Shown here in pieces: positions 1 to 8,378 of a stretch of 32,370 nucleotides of DNA. Under the pieces are notes generated by a model. That model was not told the origin of the DNA, made no database searches, and saw only the letters and a list, made by a program, of their open reading frames with translations. Position numbers and translations under genes: made by a program. Source of the stretch: Gallionellaceae bacterium (lineage in GTDB: Bacteria; Pseudomonadota; Gammaproteobacteria; Burkholderiales; Thiobacillaceae); contig JAQTLN010000005.1 in the NCBI GenBank assembly GCA_028714875.1, positions 189,143-221,512 of the forward strand. The letters are read 5' to 3'. The first letter of the stretch is position 1, and each line of letters begins with the position of its first letter.

Positions 1-51
1 GGCAGCGGGTTTTTACTCAGTCCTCGCTACTCGGCACTCAGTCCTTCCTTC
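1..51. other. Left edge, downstream of the carboxylase operon
   Basis: This short stretch lies beyond the stop codon of the minus-strand carboxyltransferase gene. It holds two copies of the 10-base word ACTCAGTCCT at 15-24 and 36-45, a 21-base spacing. No coding signal is visible. It could be the edge of an intergenic repeat, but the window ends too soon to tell. Confidence 0.4.
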
Positions 52-1905
52 TTATTCCGGCTGGATCTCCACCAACACCTGATCCGGCGTCACCGCGTCG
101 CCCTTGGCGACATGGATGCCGACGACGGTGCCGGAAACGGGAGACTGGATTTCGTTTTCCATCTTCATGGCTTCGATCACCAGGACGCCATCGCCGGCAT
201 TGACCTTCTGTCCGGGTTTGACCAGGACATCGACGATGGTGCCGGGCATGGCGGTGGTGACGTGGCCGGCGTGGGTCGGGCGCAGTCGTCCCTTGGTGGC
301 GCCGCCCGCGCTCTTCTTGCTGGCGCCGGTTCGAGTGCCGCCACCGGGGGTGACTTCGATCTCGTCCAGGGTTTCCACGCGCACTTCTTCGGAAACGCCG
401 TCGACATGCACGAAGTAGGGCCGGATGGTCTCGCCGGCATGGCCGGTGCCGCTGATGCGAATGTGATAGGTCTCACCATGCAGGGTGACATTGAACTCGC
501 TGGGCGCGAAAAAGGTCGGGCAGGTGGAGGCTTCGCGAGCTTCGAGCGGAAGTAGTGGTTCTGGCGTCAGGGTGCCGGCGGCGCGTTCCTGCAGGAAGGT
601 TCGGGCCAGGTCGGGGAACATGGCGTAGGTCAGCACATCCTCGTCGCACTTGGTCAGGCCTTCGGCTTCGCCACGCAGTTTGTCGAGTTCGTCGCTGAGC
701 TGGTCGGCGGGGCGGCAGGTAATGGTTTCCTGGTTGCCCACGGCCATCTTCTTGACTTCTTCGTTGACCCTTCCCGGCGCGGCGCCGTAGCGGCCCAGGA
801 GGTAGTTCTTCACCTCGTTGGTGACCGACTTGTAGCGACCGCCGGTGAGTACGTTGAGCACCGCCTGGGTGCCGACGATCTGCGAGGTGGGCGTGACCAG
901 GGGCGGGTAGCCGAGGTCTTCGCGCACGCGCGGGATCTCCAGCATGACGTCATCCATGCGGCTGAGCGCGCCCTGTTCCTTCAACTGATTGGACAGGTTG
1001 GAAATCATGCCGCCCGGCACCTGGGAGACCAGGATGCGGGTATCGACCAGATGGGTGTCCATCTCGAATTGCCAGTATTTCTTCCGCACTTCGCGGAAGT
1101 AGGCGGCGATTTCCTGCAACAGAGGCAGATCCAGGCCGGTGTCGTATTGCGAGCCTTGCAGGGCCGCGACCATGCTTTCCGTGGTGGCGTGGCTGGCGCC
1201 TTCTGAGAACGCGGAATTGCAGCAGTCGATGATGTCGGCGCCGGCTTCCACGGCTTTCATGTGCACCATGGTCGAAAGGCCGGCGGTGGCATGGCTGTGG
1301 GTGTTGATCGGCAGGTTGGTGGCGGCCTTGATGGCCTTCACCAGGTCGTAGGCGGCATAAGGCGTCAGCAGGCCGGCCATGTCCTTGATGGCGATGGAGT
1401 CCACACCCATCTCCGCCAGGGTTTTCGCCATTTCCACGAAGTAGGCGACGTTGTGCACCGGGCTGACCGTGTAGGAAATCGCGCCCTGAGCGTGCTTGCC
1501 GGATTTCTTCACGGCTTCGATGGACACGCGCATGTTGCGGGTGTCGTTCATGGCGTCGAACACGCGGAATACGTCGACGCCGTTGTCGGCGGATTTCTGG
1601 ACGAAGGCGCGTACCACGTCATCGGCATAGTGCCGGTAGCCGAGCAGGTTCTGGCCGCGCAGCAGCATGTTGATCTGGGTGTTGGGCAGCGCGCGGCGCA
1701 GTTTCTTCAGGCGTTCCCACGGGTCTTCCTTGAGGAAGCGCACACAGGCGTCGAAGGTGGCGCCGCCCCAGGCTTCCAGGGACCAGAAGCCGACGCGGTC
1801 GAGTTTGCCGCAGATCGGCAGCATGTCCTCGGTGCGCATGCGGGTGGCGATGAGTGACTGGTGGCCGTCACGCAGGACGAGATCGGAGATGAGTACTTTT
1901 GCCAT
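52..1905 (-). CDS. pycB/oadA-like: Pyruvate carboxylase subunit B (carboxyltransferase plus biotin carrier)
   Basis: The 617-residue protein should transfer a carboxyl group between biotin and pyruvate/oxaloacetate in the cytoplasm. Residues 1-300 form an HMGL-like TIM barrel: RDGHQSL near residue 12 with metal ligand Asp13, the carboxylated-lysine motif IKDMAG (Lys174) and HSH (His203, His205). A conserved carboxylase domain follows. The C-terminal 75 residues are a biotinyl domain with EAMKMEN, Lys581 being the biotinylation site, after a Gly/Ser/Lys-rich linker around residues 515-535. The start is 15 bases after the stop of the biotin carboxylase gene, so the two form one operon. The family also contains the Na+-pumping oxaloacetate decarboxylase alpha subunit. 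The adjacent biotin carboxylase, and no visible OadB or OadG, favour the anaplerotic two-subunit pyruvate carboxylase. That choice is an inference. Confidence 0.9.
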   Translation of the reverse strand: MAKVLISDLVLRDGHQSLIATRMRTEDMLPICGKLDRVGFWSLEAWGGATFDACVRFLKEDPWERLKKLRRALPNTQINMLLRGQNLLGYRHYADDVVRAFVQKSADNGVDVFRVFDAMNDTRNMRVSIEAVKKSGKHAQGAISYTVSPVHNVAYFVEMAKTLAEMGVDSIAIKDMAGLLTPYAAYDLVKAIKAATNLPINTHSHATAGLSTMVHMKAVEAGADIIDCCNSAFSEGASHATTESMVAALQGSQYDTGLDLPLLQEIAAYFREVRKKYWQFEMDTHLVDTRILVSQVPGGMISNLSNQLKEQGALSRMDDVMLEIPRVREDLGYPPLVTPTSQIVGTQAVLNVLTGGRYKSVTNEVKNYLLGRYGAAPGRVNEEVKKMAVGNQETITCRPADQLSDELDKLRGEAEGLTKCDEDVLTYAMFPDLARTFLQERAAGTLTPEPLLPLEAREASTCPTFFAPSEFNVTLHGETYHIRISGTGHAGETIRPYFVHVDGVSEEVRVETLDEIEVTPGGGTRTGASKKSAGGATKGRLRPTHAGHVTTAMPGTIVDVLVKPGQKVNAGDGVLVIEAMKMENEIQSPVSGTVVGIHVAKGDAVTPDQVLVEIQPE

Positions 1906-1920
1906 GATTCAAATTTCCCG

Positions 1921-3339
1921 TTACATGCCGAGATGGGCGGCGATGGCCGCGGAGATGGCGGCGGCGGTCAGTTCCGGGGGGCGCCGAACCGCGTAGTTCA
2001 GGAGTTCCGGGTGGGCTTCCACGAAGCTGGTGTTGAAGCGCCCGGTGCGGAATTCCTCGTTCTTGAGAATTTCCTTGTAGTAGGGGATGGTGGTCTTCAC
2101 GCCATAGACGACCATGTCGTCCAGGGTACGCAGGCCGCGCGCGATGACACTGTCCCAGTTCAGAGCCCAGACCGTGATCTTGGCGCACATCGAGTCGTAA
2201 TACGGTGGGATGACATAACCGGAATAGATCGCCGCGTCGGTGCGCACACCGGGGCCGCCTGGGGCGTAATAGCGGGAGATGCGGCCGAAGCTGGGCAGGA
2301 AGCCGTTCTGCGGGTCTTCCGCGTTGATGCGGAACTCCATCGCGAAGCCACGGTAACGGATGTCTTCCTGCTTGTATTGCAGGCGCATGCCATCGGCGAT
2401 GCGGATCTGTTCCTGGACGATGTCGATGCCGGTGATGGTTTCCGTAATCGTGTGTTCCACCTGGAGACGGGTGTTCATCTCCATGAAATAGAACTGGTTG
2501 TCGGAATCGAGCAGGAATTCAACTGTGCCGGCGTTCTCGTAGCCGACCGCCTTGGCCGCGCGCACCGCCAGCTTGCCGATGTATTCGCGCTGCGCTTCGG
2601 TGAGTTGCGGCGAGGGGGCGATTTCGATCAGTTTCTGATTGCGCCGCTGGATCGAGCAGTCGCGTTCATACAGATGCACGCTATTGCCGTGGGAATCACC
2701 GATGATCTGGACTTCGATGTGCTTGGGGTTGACCACGCACTTTTCGATGAATATTTCCGGTTTGCCGAAGGCCTTGCTGGCTTCCGAGACGACACGCTCG
2801 AAGTTCTTCAGCAACTCCGCCTCGGAGTCACAACGACGAATGCCGCGGCCGCCACCGCCGTTGGTGGCTTTTAGCATGACCGGATAACCGATGCCTTTCG
2901 CCAGATCGCGGGCTTCCTCGACGCTTGCGAGGTTGTGGTCGGAACCGGGTATGACCGGAATGCCGGCCTTGATCATGGCCAGCCGCGCCTGGATCTTGTC
3001 GCCCATCTGGCGAATGACTTTGGGCGAGGGACCGATGAACTTGATGCCACGACGCGCGCAGACTTCGGCGATCACCGGGTTTTCGGAAAGAAATCCGTAG
3101 CCGGGATGCAGGGCATCGCAGCCCGAAGCCACAGCCAGGTTCACGATATTGTGGGCATTGAGGTAGCCCACCACGGGGTCGGAACCGATGTTGTAAGCCT
3201 CGTCCGCTTTTTTTACATGCAAGGCGCTGCGATCGGCATCGGTATAAATCGCGACCGATTTGATGCCCAACTCCTTGCAGGCGCGCACGATGCGAACCGC
3301 GATTTCACCCCGATTGGCGATGAGTATCTTGCGAATCAC
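1921..3339 (-). CDS. pycA/accC-like: Pyruvate carboxylase subunit A (biotin carboxylase)
   Basis: The 472-residue ATP-grasp enzyme carboxylates biotin with ATP and bicarbonate. From the GTG start at 3339 it begins VIRKILIANRGEIAVR, the classic biotin carboxylase N-terminus. Other motifs are Lys158, the glycine-rich loop GGGGRGIR (161-168), and EMNTRLQVEH (287-296) with the metal and bicarbonate ligands. The open frame extends upstream to 3729, but that extension has no family similarity and runs through the divergent yceD gene, so the GTG is preferred; its ribosome site is weak. Length matches stand-alone biotin carboxylases (about 450-470). It could be mistaken for acetyl-CoA carboxylase AccC, but it is followed 15 bases later by the carboxyltransferase/biotin-carrier gene, which points to a two-subunit pyruvate carboxylase. 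Confidence 0.9.
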   Translation of the reverse strand: MIRKILIANRGEIAVRIVRACKELGIKSVAIYTDADRSALHVKKADEAYNIGSDPVVGYLNAHNIVNLAVASGCDALHPGYGFLSENPVIAEVCARRGIKFIGPSPKVIRQMGDKIQARLAMIKAGIPVIPGSDHNLASVEEARDLAKGIGYPVMLKATNGGGGRGIRRCDSEAELLKNFERVVSEASKAFGKPEIFIEKCVVNPKHIEVQIIGDSHGNSVHLYERDCSIQRRNQKLIEIAPSPQLTEAQREYIGKLAVRAAKAVGYENAGTVEFLLDSDNQFYFMEMNTRLQVEHTITETITGIDIVQEQIRIADGMRLQYKQEDIRYRGFAMEFRINAEDPQNGFLPSFGRISRYYAPGGPGVRTDAAIYSGYVIPPYYDSMCAKITVWALNWDSVIARGLRTLDDMVVYGVKTTIPYYKEILKNEEFRTGRFNTSFVEAHPELLNYAVRRPPELTAAAISAAIAAHLGM

Positions 3340-3352
3340 GCTGGAGACGTTT

Positions 3353-3381
3353 TTGACATTGGAAGCAGCGCACAATATCAT
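3353..3381 (+). promoter_or_regulatory. Sigma70-type promoter for the yceD-rpmF-fab run
   Basis: TTGACA at 3353-3358 is followed after 17 bases by TATCAT at 3376-3381: a perfect -35, a five-of-six -10 and ideal spacing. Transcription would start near 3388, only a few bases before the ATG at 3391. That implies either a nearly leaderless yceD message or use of the in-frame ATG at 3409. The -35 box lies 13 bases upstream of the divergent biotin carboxylase start, so the two transcription units share a 51-base control region. Confidence 0.6.
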
Positions 3382-3390
3382 TATCGGCTT

Positions 3391-3840
3391 ATGTCTGCAC
3401 AGACCGTGATGGATCCCATTCGTTTCGCCAGAGAAACCGGCAGTTATGCCGGTGAAATTGCTTTGGCGGAGATGGATCGTTTGCGCGATGAACTTGCCGG
3501 CGATCAAGGTAGGGTGGTGTATCGCCTGACAGGTGCTTTCGTGGGAGGTCGTCCCGCCTTGCGTCTTCTGGTCGATGCGAATCCGACCCTGATCTGCCAG
3601 CGATGCCTCACTCCTTATGTTCATTCCCTGCATTCCGAGGGGGTGATTTTCCTGGCCCGCAATGATGCGGAACTGGAACGCTGGGAGAGCAACGATCCGC
3701 TGCTGGATGCGATCGTGGCCGAAGAGCACATGGATGTACGGACGCTGGTTGAAGACGAACTTTTACTGAGCCTGCCGGTAGTCCCTCTACATGAGGAAGA
3801 TGACTGCCCAAGGCGTGATGATTTCCTAGGAGAGCACTGA
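3391..3840 (+). CDS. yceD: YceD/DUF177 family protein, large-subunit biogenesis
   Basis: The 149-residue protein matches the YceD (DUF177) family, usually encoded just before rpmF and implicated in 23S rRNA accumulation and ribosome assembly. Supporting features are the N-terminal [14 protein letters not shown] segment, the CQRCLTP cysteine pair near residues 70-73, an acidic middle, and a C-terminal CPRRDDF. The ATG at 3391 gives the usual family length and start context. The ATG at 3409 (MDPIRFA) is an alternative that fits the predicted transcription start better. Its stop overlaps the rpmF start by one base (TGATG), which suggests coupled translation. Confidence 0.88.
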   Translation: MSAQTVMDPIRFARETGSYAGEIALAEMDRLRDELAGDQGRVVYRLTGAFVGGRPALRLLVDANPTLICQRCLTPYVHSLHSEGVIFLARNDAELERWESNDPLLDAIVAEEHMDVRTLVEDELLLSLPVVPLHEEDDCPRRDDFLGEH

Positions 3841-4025
3841 TGGCCGTTCAACAGAACAAAAAATCCCCGTCCAAGCGTGGCATGCACCGCGCTCATGACT
3901 TCCTGACCGTTCCCGGTACCGCCGTGGAACCCACCACCGGCGAAACACATCTGCGTCACCATATCAGCCCGAATGGCTTCTATCGCGGCCGCAAGGTGGT
4001 CAGCACCAAAAGCGACAACAGCTGA
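3840..4025 (+). CDS. rpmF: 50S ribosomal protein L32
   Basis: The 61-residue basic protein begins [20 protein letters not shown], the standard bacterial L32 start, and is a structural component of the large ribosomal subunit. It lacks the paired CxxC motifs of zinc-binding L32 variants, so it is the zinc-independent form. The start overlaps the yceD stop by one base and has a good AGGAGA ribosome site eleven bases upstream, inside yceD. Its position between yceD and plsX is conserved in many proteobacteria and links ribosome and membrane synthesis. Confidence 0.95.
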   Translation: MAVQQNKKSPSKRGMHRAHDFLTVPGTAVEPTTGETHLRHHISPNGFYRGRKVVSTKSDNS

Positions 4026-4028
4026 TTC

Positions 4029-4057
4029 GTAGCGGAGTCCGCCTGCGAGCCGACTCG
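4029..4057. repeat. GTAG-headed hairpin pair (solo REP candidate)
   Basis: In the 77-base gap between rpmF and plsX, GTAG (4029-4032) leads into the perfect hairpin GCGGA-G-TCCGC (4032-4042). A second hairpin, CGAG-CCGA-CTCG, follows at 4046-4057. GTAG next to a small hairpin is the layout of REP elements recognised by RAYT transposases. No inverted CTAC partner is visible, so this would be a solo or decayed unit. It could also just be an intercistronic mRNA hairpin. Confidence 0.35.
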
Positions 4058-4102
4058 TCCCGATGAGTAAGTTTCTTTTTGAGACGGGCGGGTTGACCGC
4101 AT

Positions 4103-5137
4103 ATGCGTGAAATCACAATTGCCATTGACGCCATGGGGGGCGACCACGGTCCTCATATCACCGTCAAGGCGGCGCTGAACATCCTGCGCCGCGAGGACGA
4201 TGTCAATATCGTTCTGATCGGCCTGCAAGACGCCATCCATGCGGAATTGAAATTGCACCGGGCGCAGGTGGGTACACGCCTGCGCGTCCACCATGCCACG
4301 GAAGTGGTGAAGATGGACGATCCTCTGTCCGTCGCGCTGCGCAGCAAAAAAGATTCCTCAATGCGCCGGACCGCCGATCTGGTCAAGCGCGGCGAGGCGG
4401 ATGCCGGTGTTTCCGCCGGCAATACCGGCGCGCTCATGGCGGTCTCGCGTTTTGTCCTGAAAACGCTGCCCGGTATCGATCGTCCCGCCATCGCCTCTAC
4501 CTTGCCTTCCCACACCGGTTGTACCTACATGCTCGATCTCGGCGCCAACGTCGATTGCACGGCCGAGCACCTGCTTCAGTTCGGCATCATGGGATCGGCC
4601 CTGTGCGCGGCGATCGAGCACAAGGAAAGTCCCAGTGTCGGCCTGCTCAACATCGGCGAGGAAGACATCAAGGGCAATGACGTGGCGAAGCAGGCCGGCG
4701 AAATGCTCAAATCCAGTGGCCTGAACTTCTACGGCAATGTGGAAGGTGACGACATTTACAAGGGCACGGTGGACGTGGTGGTTTGCGACGGCTTCGTCGG
4801 TAATGTGGCGTTGAAAACGTCCGAAGGCCTGGCCAAGCTCATCGCCGAGGTGTTACGCCGGGAATTCAAGAAGAACCTGCTGACGCGCGTGGCCGGTATC
4901 GTCGCCTTGCCGGTGATCCGCGCTTTCAAACGCAAGATGGACCCACGCCGCTACAACGGCGCCAGCCTGCTGGGCTTGAACGGCGTCATCATCAAGAGCC
5001 ACGGTTCCGCGGATGTATTTGCCTTCGAGCAGGCCATCCTCAAGGCGGTGGAAGAAGTTCGCGGCGGCTTGTTGCGCCGTATCGCCGACCAGGTCGGCGC
5101 CCATAACGGAAAAGCGGCCGAAGGAGGTCTGGCGTGA
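4103..5137 (+). CDS. plsX: Phosphate acyltransferase PlsX
   Basis: PlsX converts acyl-ACP and phosphate to acyl-phosphate, the donor for PlsY in phosphatidic acid synthesis, and acts as a peripheral membrane enzyme. The 344-residue protein opens with [17 protein letters not shown] (the DAMGGD family signature) and carries [14 protein letters not shown], the DLGANVDC segment and [16 protein letters not shown], all typical of PlsX. Length is normal (about 340-350). It starts 77 bases after rpmF with no strong ribosome site and ends with a four-base overlap (GTGA) with fabH. Its place at the head of the fab genes couples phospholipid and fatty-acid synthesis. Confidence 0.95.
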   Translation: MREITIAIDAMGGDHGPHITVKAALNILRREDDVNIVLIGLQDAIHAELKLHRAQVGTRLRVHHATEVVKMDDPLSVALRSKKDSSMRRTADLVKRGEADAGVSAGNTGALMAVSRFVLKTLPGIDRPAIASTLPSHTGCTYMLDLGANVDCTAEHLLQFGIMGSALCAAIEHKESPSVGLLNIGEEDIKGNDVAKQAGEMLKSSGLNFYGNVEGDDIYKGTVDVVVCDGFVGNVALKTSEGLAKLIAEVLRREFKKNLLTRVAGIVALPVIRAFKRKMDPRRYNGASLLGLNGVIIKSHGSADVFAFEQAILKAVEEVRGGLLRRIADQVGAHNGKAAEGGLA

Positions 5138-6093
5138 GCAATGCTCGCATCATCGGGACCGGCAGCTATCTGCCGGACTATGTTCTGACCAACGAAGAAC
5201 TGGAAGCGCGGGTGGAAACCACCAGCGAATGGATACTCGAACGCACCGGCATCCGCGAACGCCATATCGCCGCGGAAGGTGAACTCACCAGCGATCTGGC
5301 GCACAAGGCGGCCGAACGGGCAATCACGGCGGCCGGCATCGATGCCTCGGAAATCGGCTTGATTGTCGTCGCCACCACCACGCCGGATCGCGTTTTCCCC
5401 AGCACCGCCTGCAAACTCCAGGCCAAGCTGGGCATCATCAATGGCTGTCCCGCCTTCGATGTGCAGGCGGTATGTAGCGGTTTCGTTTATGCCGTTTCCG
5501 TCGCCGACCAGTTCATCCGTTCCGGCCAGGTCAAGACCGCTCTGGTGGTGGGTGCCGAGACGCTTTCGCGCATCACCGACTGGAACGATCGCGGCAACTG
5601 CATTCTTTGGGGTGATGGCGCCGGTGCCGTGGTGCTGCAAGCATCCGAGCAACCCGGCATCATCAATACCCATCTGCATGCCGATGGGCGCCATGAACAA
5701 CTGCTCTATGTGGATGGCGGCGTCTCCATGAAGACGGAAGGCGCTAGCTATATGCGCATGTCCGGCAACGCCGTGTTCAAGATGGCGGTCAAGACGCTGG
5801 ATGCCATCGTCGATGAAACCCTGGCCGCCAATGGCCTGGCCAAGAGCGACATCGATTGGCTGGTGCCGCACCAGGCCAACATCCGCATCATTCAGGCCAC
5901 CGCCAAAAAATTGGGCATGAGCATGGATAACGTGGTGGTGACGGTGGATCGCCACGGCAATACCTCCGCCGCTTCCGTGCCGCTCGCACTGGATACCGCT
6001 GTGCGCGAGGGCAAGATCAAACCCGGTGAGCTGGTGCTGATGGAAGCCTTTGGTGGCGGTTTCACCTGGGGTTCGGTGCTGGTCAGGATGTAA
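5134..6093 (+). CDS. fabH: Beta-ketoacyl-ACP synthase III
   Basis: FabH starts each fatty-acid chain by condensing acetyl-CoA with malonyl-ACP. The 319-residue protein has the thiolase fold with the expected triad: Cys114 in QAVCSGF, His246 in VPHQANIR and Asn276 in HGNTSAAS. The glycine-rich end [11 protein letters not shown] is also typical. The start is GTG, overlapping the plsX stop by four bases (GTGA), with an AAGGAGG-like ribosome site inside plsX. Length is standard. A GGCGGG/CCCGCC hairpin follows the stop immediately, before fabD. Confidence 0.96.
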   Translation: MSNARIIGTGSYLPDYVLTNEELEARVETTSEWILERTGIRERHIAAEGELTSDLAHKAAERAITAAGIDASEIGLIVVATTTPDRVFPSTACKLQAKLGIINGCPAFDVQAVCSGFVYAVSVADQFIRSGQVKTALVVGAETLSRITDWNDRGNCILWGDGAGAVVLQASEQPGIINTHLHADGRHEQLLYVDGGVSMKTEGASYMRMSGNAVFKMAVKTLDAIVDETLAANGLAKSDIDWLVPHQANIRIIQATAKKLGMSMDNVVVTVDRHGNTSAASVPLALDTAVREGKIKPGELVLMEAFGGGFTWGSVLVRM

Positions 6094-6111
6094 GGCGGGT
6101 TTCAGCCCGCC
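6094..6111 (+). other. Intercistronic hairpin between fabH and fabD
   Basis: GGCGGG (6094-6099), a six-base loop and CCCGCC (6106-6111) form a perfect stem directly after the fabH stop. There is no U-run, so a full terminator is unlikely. It may stabilise the message end or tune expression between the two genes. Confidence 0.4.
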
Positions 6112-6127
6112 GCGACTCGGAGTTCTC

Positions 6128-7057
6128 ATGAAATTCGCATTTGTTTTCCCCGGCCAGGGTTCGCAAGCCGTCGGCATGATGGCCGCCTATGGTGATGATC
6201 CGGTCATACGCGACACCTTTGTCGAGGCGTCAGCCGCGCTCGGATTCGATCTCTGGGACATGGTGGCCAACGGTCCCGCCGATGCCCTCAATCAAACCGT
6301 CAATACCCAGCCCGCCATGCTGGCCGCCAGCGTGGCGGTCTACCGCCTTTGGCAGTCGCGTGGCGGCGCGGTGCCCGCCCTCATGGCCGGCCATAGCCTG
6401 GGTGAATACACCGCCTTGACCTGTGCCGGCGCGCTTGAATTCGCCGATGCCATTCGCCTGGTGCGCTTGCGCGCCGAAGCCATGCAATCCGCCGTGCCGG
6501 AAGGTGTCGGCGCGATGGCCGCGGTACTCGGCCTCGATGACGAGGGGGTGCGCGCGGCCTGTGCCGAGGCGGCACAGGGCGAGGTGCTGGAAGCGGTCAA
6601 CTTCAACTCTCCCGGCCAGGTGGTGATCGCCGGCAACAAGGCCGCTGTCGAGCGCGGCATGGTCCTGGCCAAGGAAAAAGGCGCCAAGCGCGCGCTGCCC
6701 CTGCCGGTTTCCGTGCCTTCACATTGCGCCCTGATGAAGCCCGCCGCGGAAAAGCTGCGCGCGGCGCTGGCGGAAATTGAGATGCGAGTGCCGAGTGTGC
6801 CGGTTCTACAGAATGCCGACGTCGCCGCTCACGATTCCGCCGAGGCGATTCGCGATGCCCTGGCGCGGCAATTGTTCAGCCCGGTGCGTTGGGTGGAATC
6901 CATGTTTGCCCTGCGCGACCAGGGTGTCCAATTGATCGCCGAATGTGGCCCCGGCAAGGTGCTGGCTGGCCTCAACAAGCGCACGCTGGAAATTCCTACC
7001 CTGGCGATGGCGGATGCAACCGCTTTGAGCGACGTTCTGGAAAAAACCAGAGCCTGA
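6128..7057 (+). CDS. fabD: Malonyl-CoA:ACP transacylase
   Basis: FabD loads malonyl groups from CoA onto acyl carrier protein for chain elongation. The 309-residue protein starts MKFAFVFPGQGSQ, the standard FabD opening. It carries the nucleophile in GHSLGEYT (Ser90), the catalytic histidine in VPSHCALM (His199), and NFNSPGQVVIAG. The frame is open upstream to 6050, but family alignment supports the ATG at 6128. It lies 34 bases after fabH in the same transcription direction. An 81-base GTAG-bounded palindromic repeat separates it from fabG. Confidence 0.95.
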   Translation: MKFAFVFPGQGSQAVGMMAAYGDDPVIRDTFVEASAALGFDLWDMVANGPADALNQTVNTQPAMLAASVAVYRLWQSRGGAVPALMAGHSLGEYTALTCAGALEFADAIRLVRLRAEAMQSAVPEGVGAMAAVLGLDDEGVRAACAEAAQGEVLEAVNFNSPGQVVIAGNKAAVERGMVLAKEKGAKRALPLPVSVPSHCALMKPAAEKLRAALAEIEMRVPSVPVLQNADVAAHDSAEAIRDALARQLFSPVRWVESMFALRDQGVQLIAECGPGKVLAGLNKRTLEIPTLAMADATALSDVLEKTRA

Positions 7058-7072
7058 GCCAGAACCAAACAG

Positions 7073-7153
7073 GTAGCCCGGATGGAGCGATGGCGGAATC
7101 CGGGGTGATATATGGTGAGATTCCCGGATTCCGCTGCGCTGCATCCGGGCTAC
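7073..7153. repeat. GTAG/CTAC-bounded palindromic repeat (REPIN-like)
   Basis: The outer arms GTAGCCCGGATG (7073-7084) and CATCCGGGCTAC (7142-7153) are perfect inverted copies. Nested inside, GGAATCCGGG pairs with CCCGGATTCC. The whole 81-base unit sits between fabD and fabG and could form a long cruciform or RNA hairpin. GTAG at the outer end of a REP hairpin is the mark recognised by RAYT transposases, and two REPs in inverted orientation make a REPIN. The family assignment is inferred from layout only. Confidence 0.65.
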
Positions 7154-7179
7154 GAGCCACAAGAAATTAGGAGACTGGA

Positions 7180-7917
7180 ATGGAAGGAAAGATCGCACTG
7201 GTGACCGGCGCCTCACGTGGAATCGGCCAGGCCATCCTGCATGAACTCGCCCGCCGTGGCGCCTATGTCATCGGCACCGCCACCAGCGAATCCGGGGCCG
7301 CCGCCATCGCCGAGACGCTGGCGGCGGCCAGCCTGAAGGGCGAGGGCCTGATGCTCAACGTCACCGACGTCGCCCAGGTTAACGCCGCCATCGACGGCAT
7401 CCTGGACAAGCATGGCCGCATCGATATTTTGGTCAACAATGCCGGCATCACCCGTGACAACCTGTTGATGCGCATGAAAGATGAGGAATGGGATGCCATT
7501 CTGGAAACCAATCTCACCTCGGTGTTCCGTCTCTCGCGCGCCGTGCTGCGTCCCATGATGAAGGCCCGTTTCGGCCGCATCATCGGCATCGCCTCGGTGG
7601 TGGGGTGTTCCGGCAATGCCGGGCAGACCAACTATGCCGCCGCCAAGGCCGGCATGATCGGTTTTTCCAAATCTCTGGCGCAGGAAGTCGGCAGTCGCGG
7701 CATTACGGTAAACTGCGTCGCCCCGGGTTTTATCGATACCGACATGACCCGTTCCCTGCCCGACGCCGCGCGCCAGAAACTTCTGGAACGCATTCCCGCC
7801 GGCAAGCTGGGAACCCCGGAAGACATTGCCCATGCGGTGGCTTACCTTGCCTCCGCTGGGGCCGGCTATGTGACGGGCACCACCGTGCACGTCAATGGCG
7901 GCATGTACATGGATTGA
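7180..7917 (+). CDS. fabG: 3-oxoacyl-ACP reductase
   Basis: FabG is the NADPH-dependent reductase of the elongation cycle. The 245-residue short-chain dehydrogenase carries the cofactor motif TGASRGIG (9-16), NNAG (86-89) and the catalytic set Ser139, Tyr152 and Lys156 (YAAAK); Asn111 completes the tetrad. The C-terminal GTTVHVNGGMYM is typical of FabG. A clear AGGAGA ribosome site lies just upstream of the ATG. It sits after the palindromic repeat that follows fabD and 104 bases before acpP, in the usual fabDG-acpP-fabF order. Confidence 0.96.
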   Translation: MEGKIALVTGASRGIGQAILHELARRGAYVIGTATSESGAAAIAETLAAASLKGEGLMLNVTDVAQVNAAIDGILDKHGRIDILVNNAGITRDNLLMRMKDEEWDAILETNLTSVFRLSRAVLRPMMKARFGRIIGIASVVGCSGNAGQTNYAAAKAGMIGFSKSLAQEVGSRGITVNCVAPGFIDTDMTRSLPDAARQKLLERIPAGKLGTPEDIAHAVAYLASAGAGYVTGTTVHVNGGMYMD

Positions 7918-7979
7918 ACCCTTTACCTTTCTTTATTGATAACAGGGTTCGTCTCATTTTTTACGTTGGGGGTTTTTGC

Positions 7980-7985
7980 TAGAAT
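7980..7985 (+). promoter_or_regulatory. Candidate -10 box upstream of acpP
   Basis: TAGAAT at 7980-7985 is a five-of-six -10 match lying 36 bases before the acpP ATG. The -35 region is poor (T-rich TTTTAC or TTTACG around 7959-7965 with short spacing). An extra promoter for acpP would fit the protein's high abundance and the 104-base gap after fabG. The evidence is the -10 box and context only. Confidence 0.4.
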
Positions 7986-8021
7986 GCCCCCGCATTTTTT
8001 GCTACCCGTAGGGAGTTTCTG

Positions 8022-8258
8022 ATGAGTGATATCGAAGAGCGTGTCAAGAAGATCGTTGCCGAGCAGTTGGGCGCGAATGAAGCCGATGTGAAGCAGGAGT
8101 CTTCCTTTGTCGACGACCTGGGCGCCGATTCCCTCGACACGGTTGAGCTGGTGATGGCTCTGGAAGAGGAATTCGAATGCGAAATTCCCGATGAAGACGC
8201 CGAGAAAATCACCACCGTGCAGCAGGCTGTCGATTACATCAACGCGCACAACAAGTAA
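8022..8258 (+). CDS. acpP: Acyl carrier protein
   Basis: This 78-residue acidic four-helix protein carries growing acyl chains on a 4'-phosphopantetheine arm attached to Ser37 in the invariant GADSLDTVE motif. Length and sequence ([17 protein letters not shown] at the start, [16 protein letters not shown] in the middle) are those of FabB/FabF-dependent ACP. The ribosome site is AGGGAG, about eight bases before the ATG. It is followed after 120 bases by fabF, and probably has its own promoter in addition to read-through from the upstream fab genes. Confidence 0.98.
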   Translation: MSDIEERVKKIVAEQLGANEADVKQESSFVDDLGADSLDTVELVMALEEEFECEIPDEDAEKITTVQQAVDYINAHNK

Positions 8259-8378
8259 TTCGCATCACGATGATCGGTTCAGGGACGGGCCTGAGCGCCT
8301 GTCCCCTTTTCTTTCCGGAATTCGCGCAATGTGTTGCCGAATCCCCTCACTATCCCCAACGCCCTGAGGAGTTCACAA

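Noticed and set aside
52-1905. Na+-pumping oxaloacetate decarboxylase alpha subunit
   Set aside because: The adjacent gene is a biotin carboxylase, and no OadB or OadG membrane subunit is seen, though the window edge prevents a complete check downstream.
4951-6177. Long open frame of 408 residues on the minus strand
   Set aside because: It lies antisense to plsX, fabH and the fabD start, has no recognisable family and a His/Gly/Ala-biased composition typical of GC-rich shadows.
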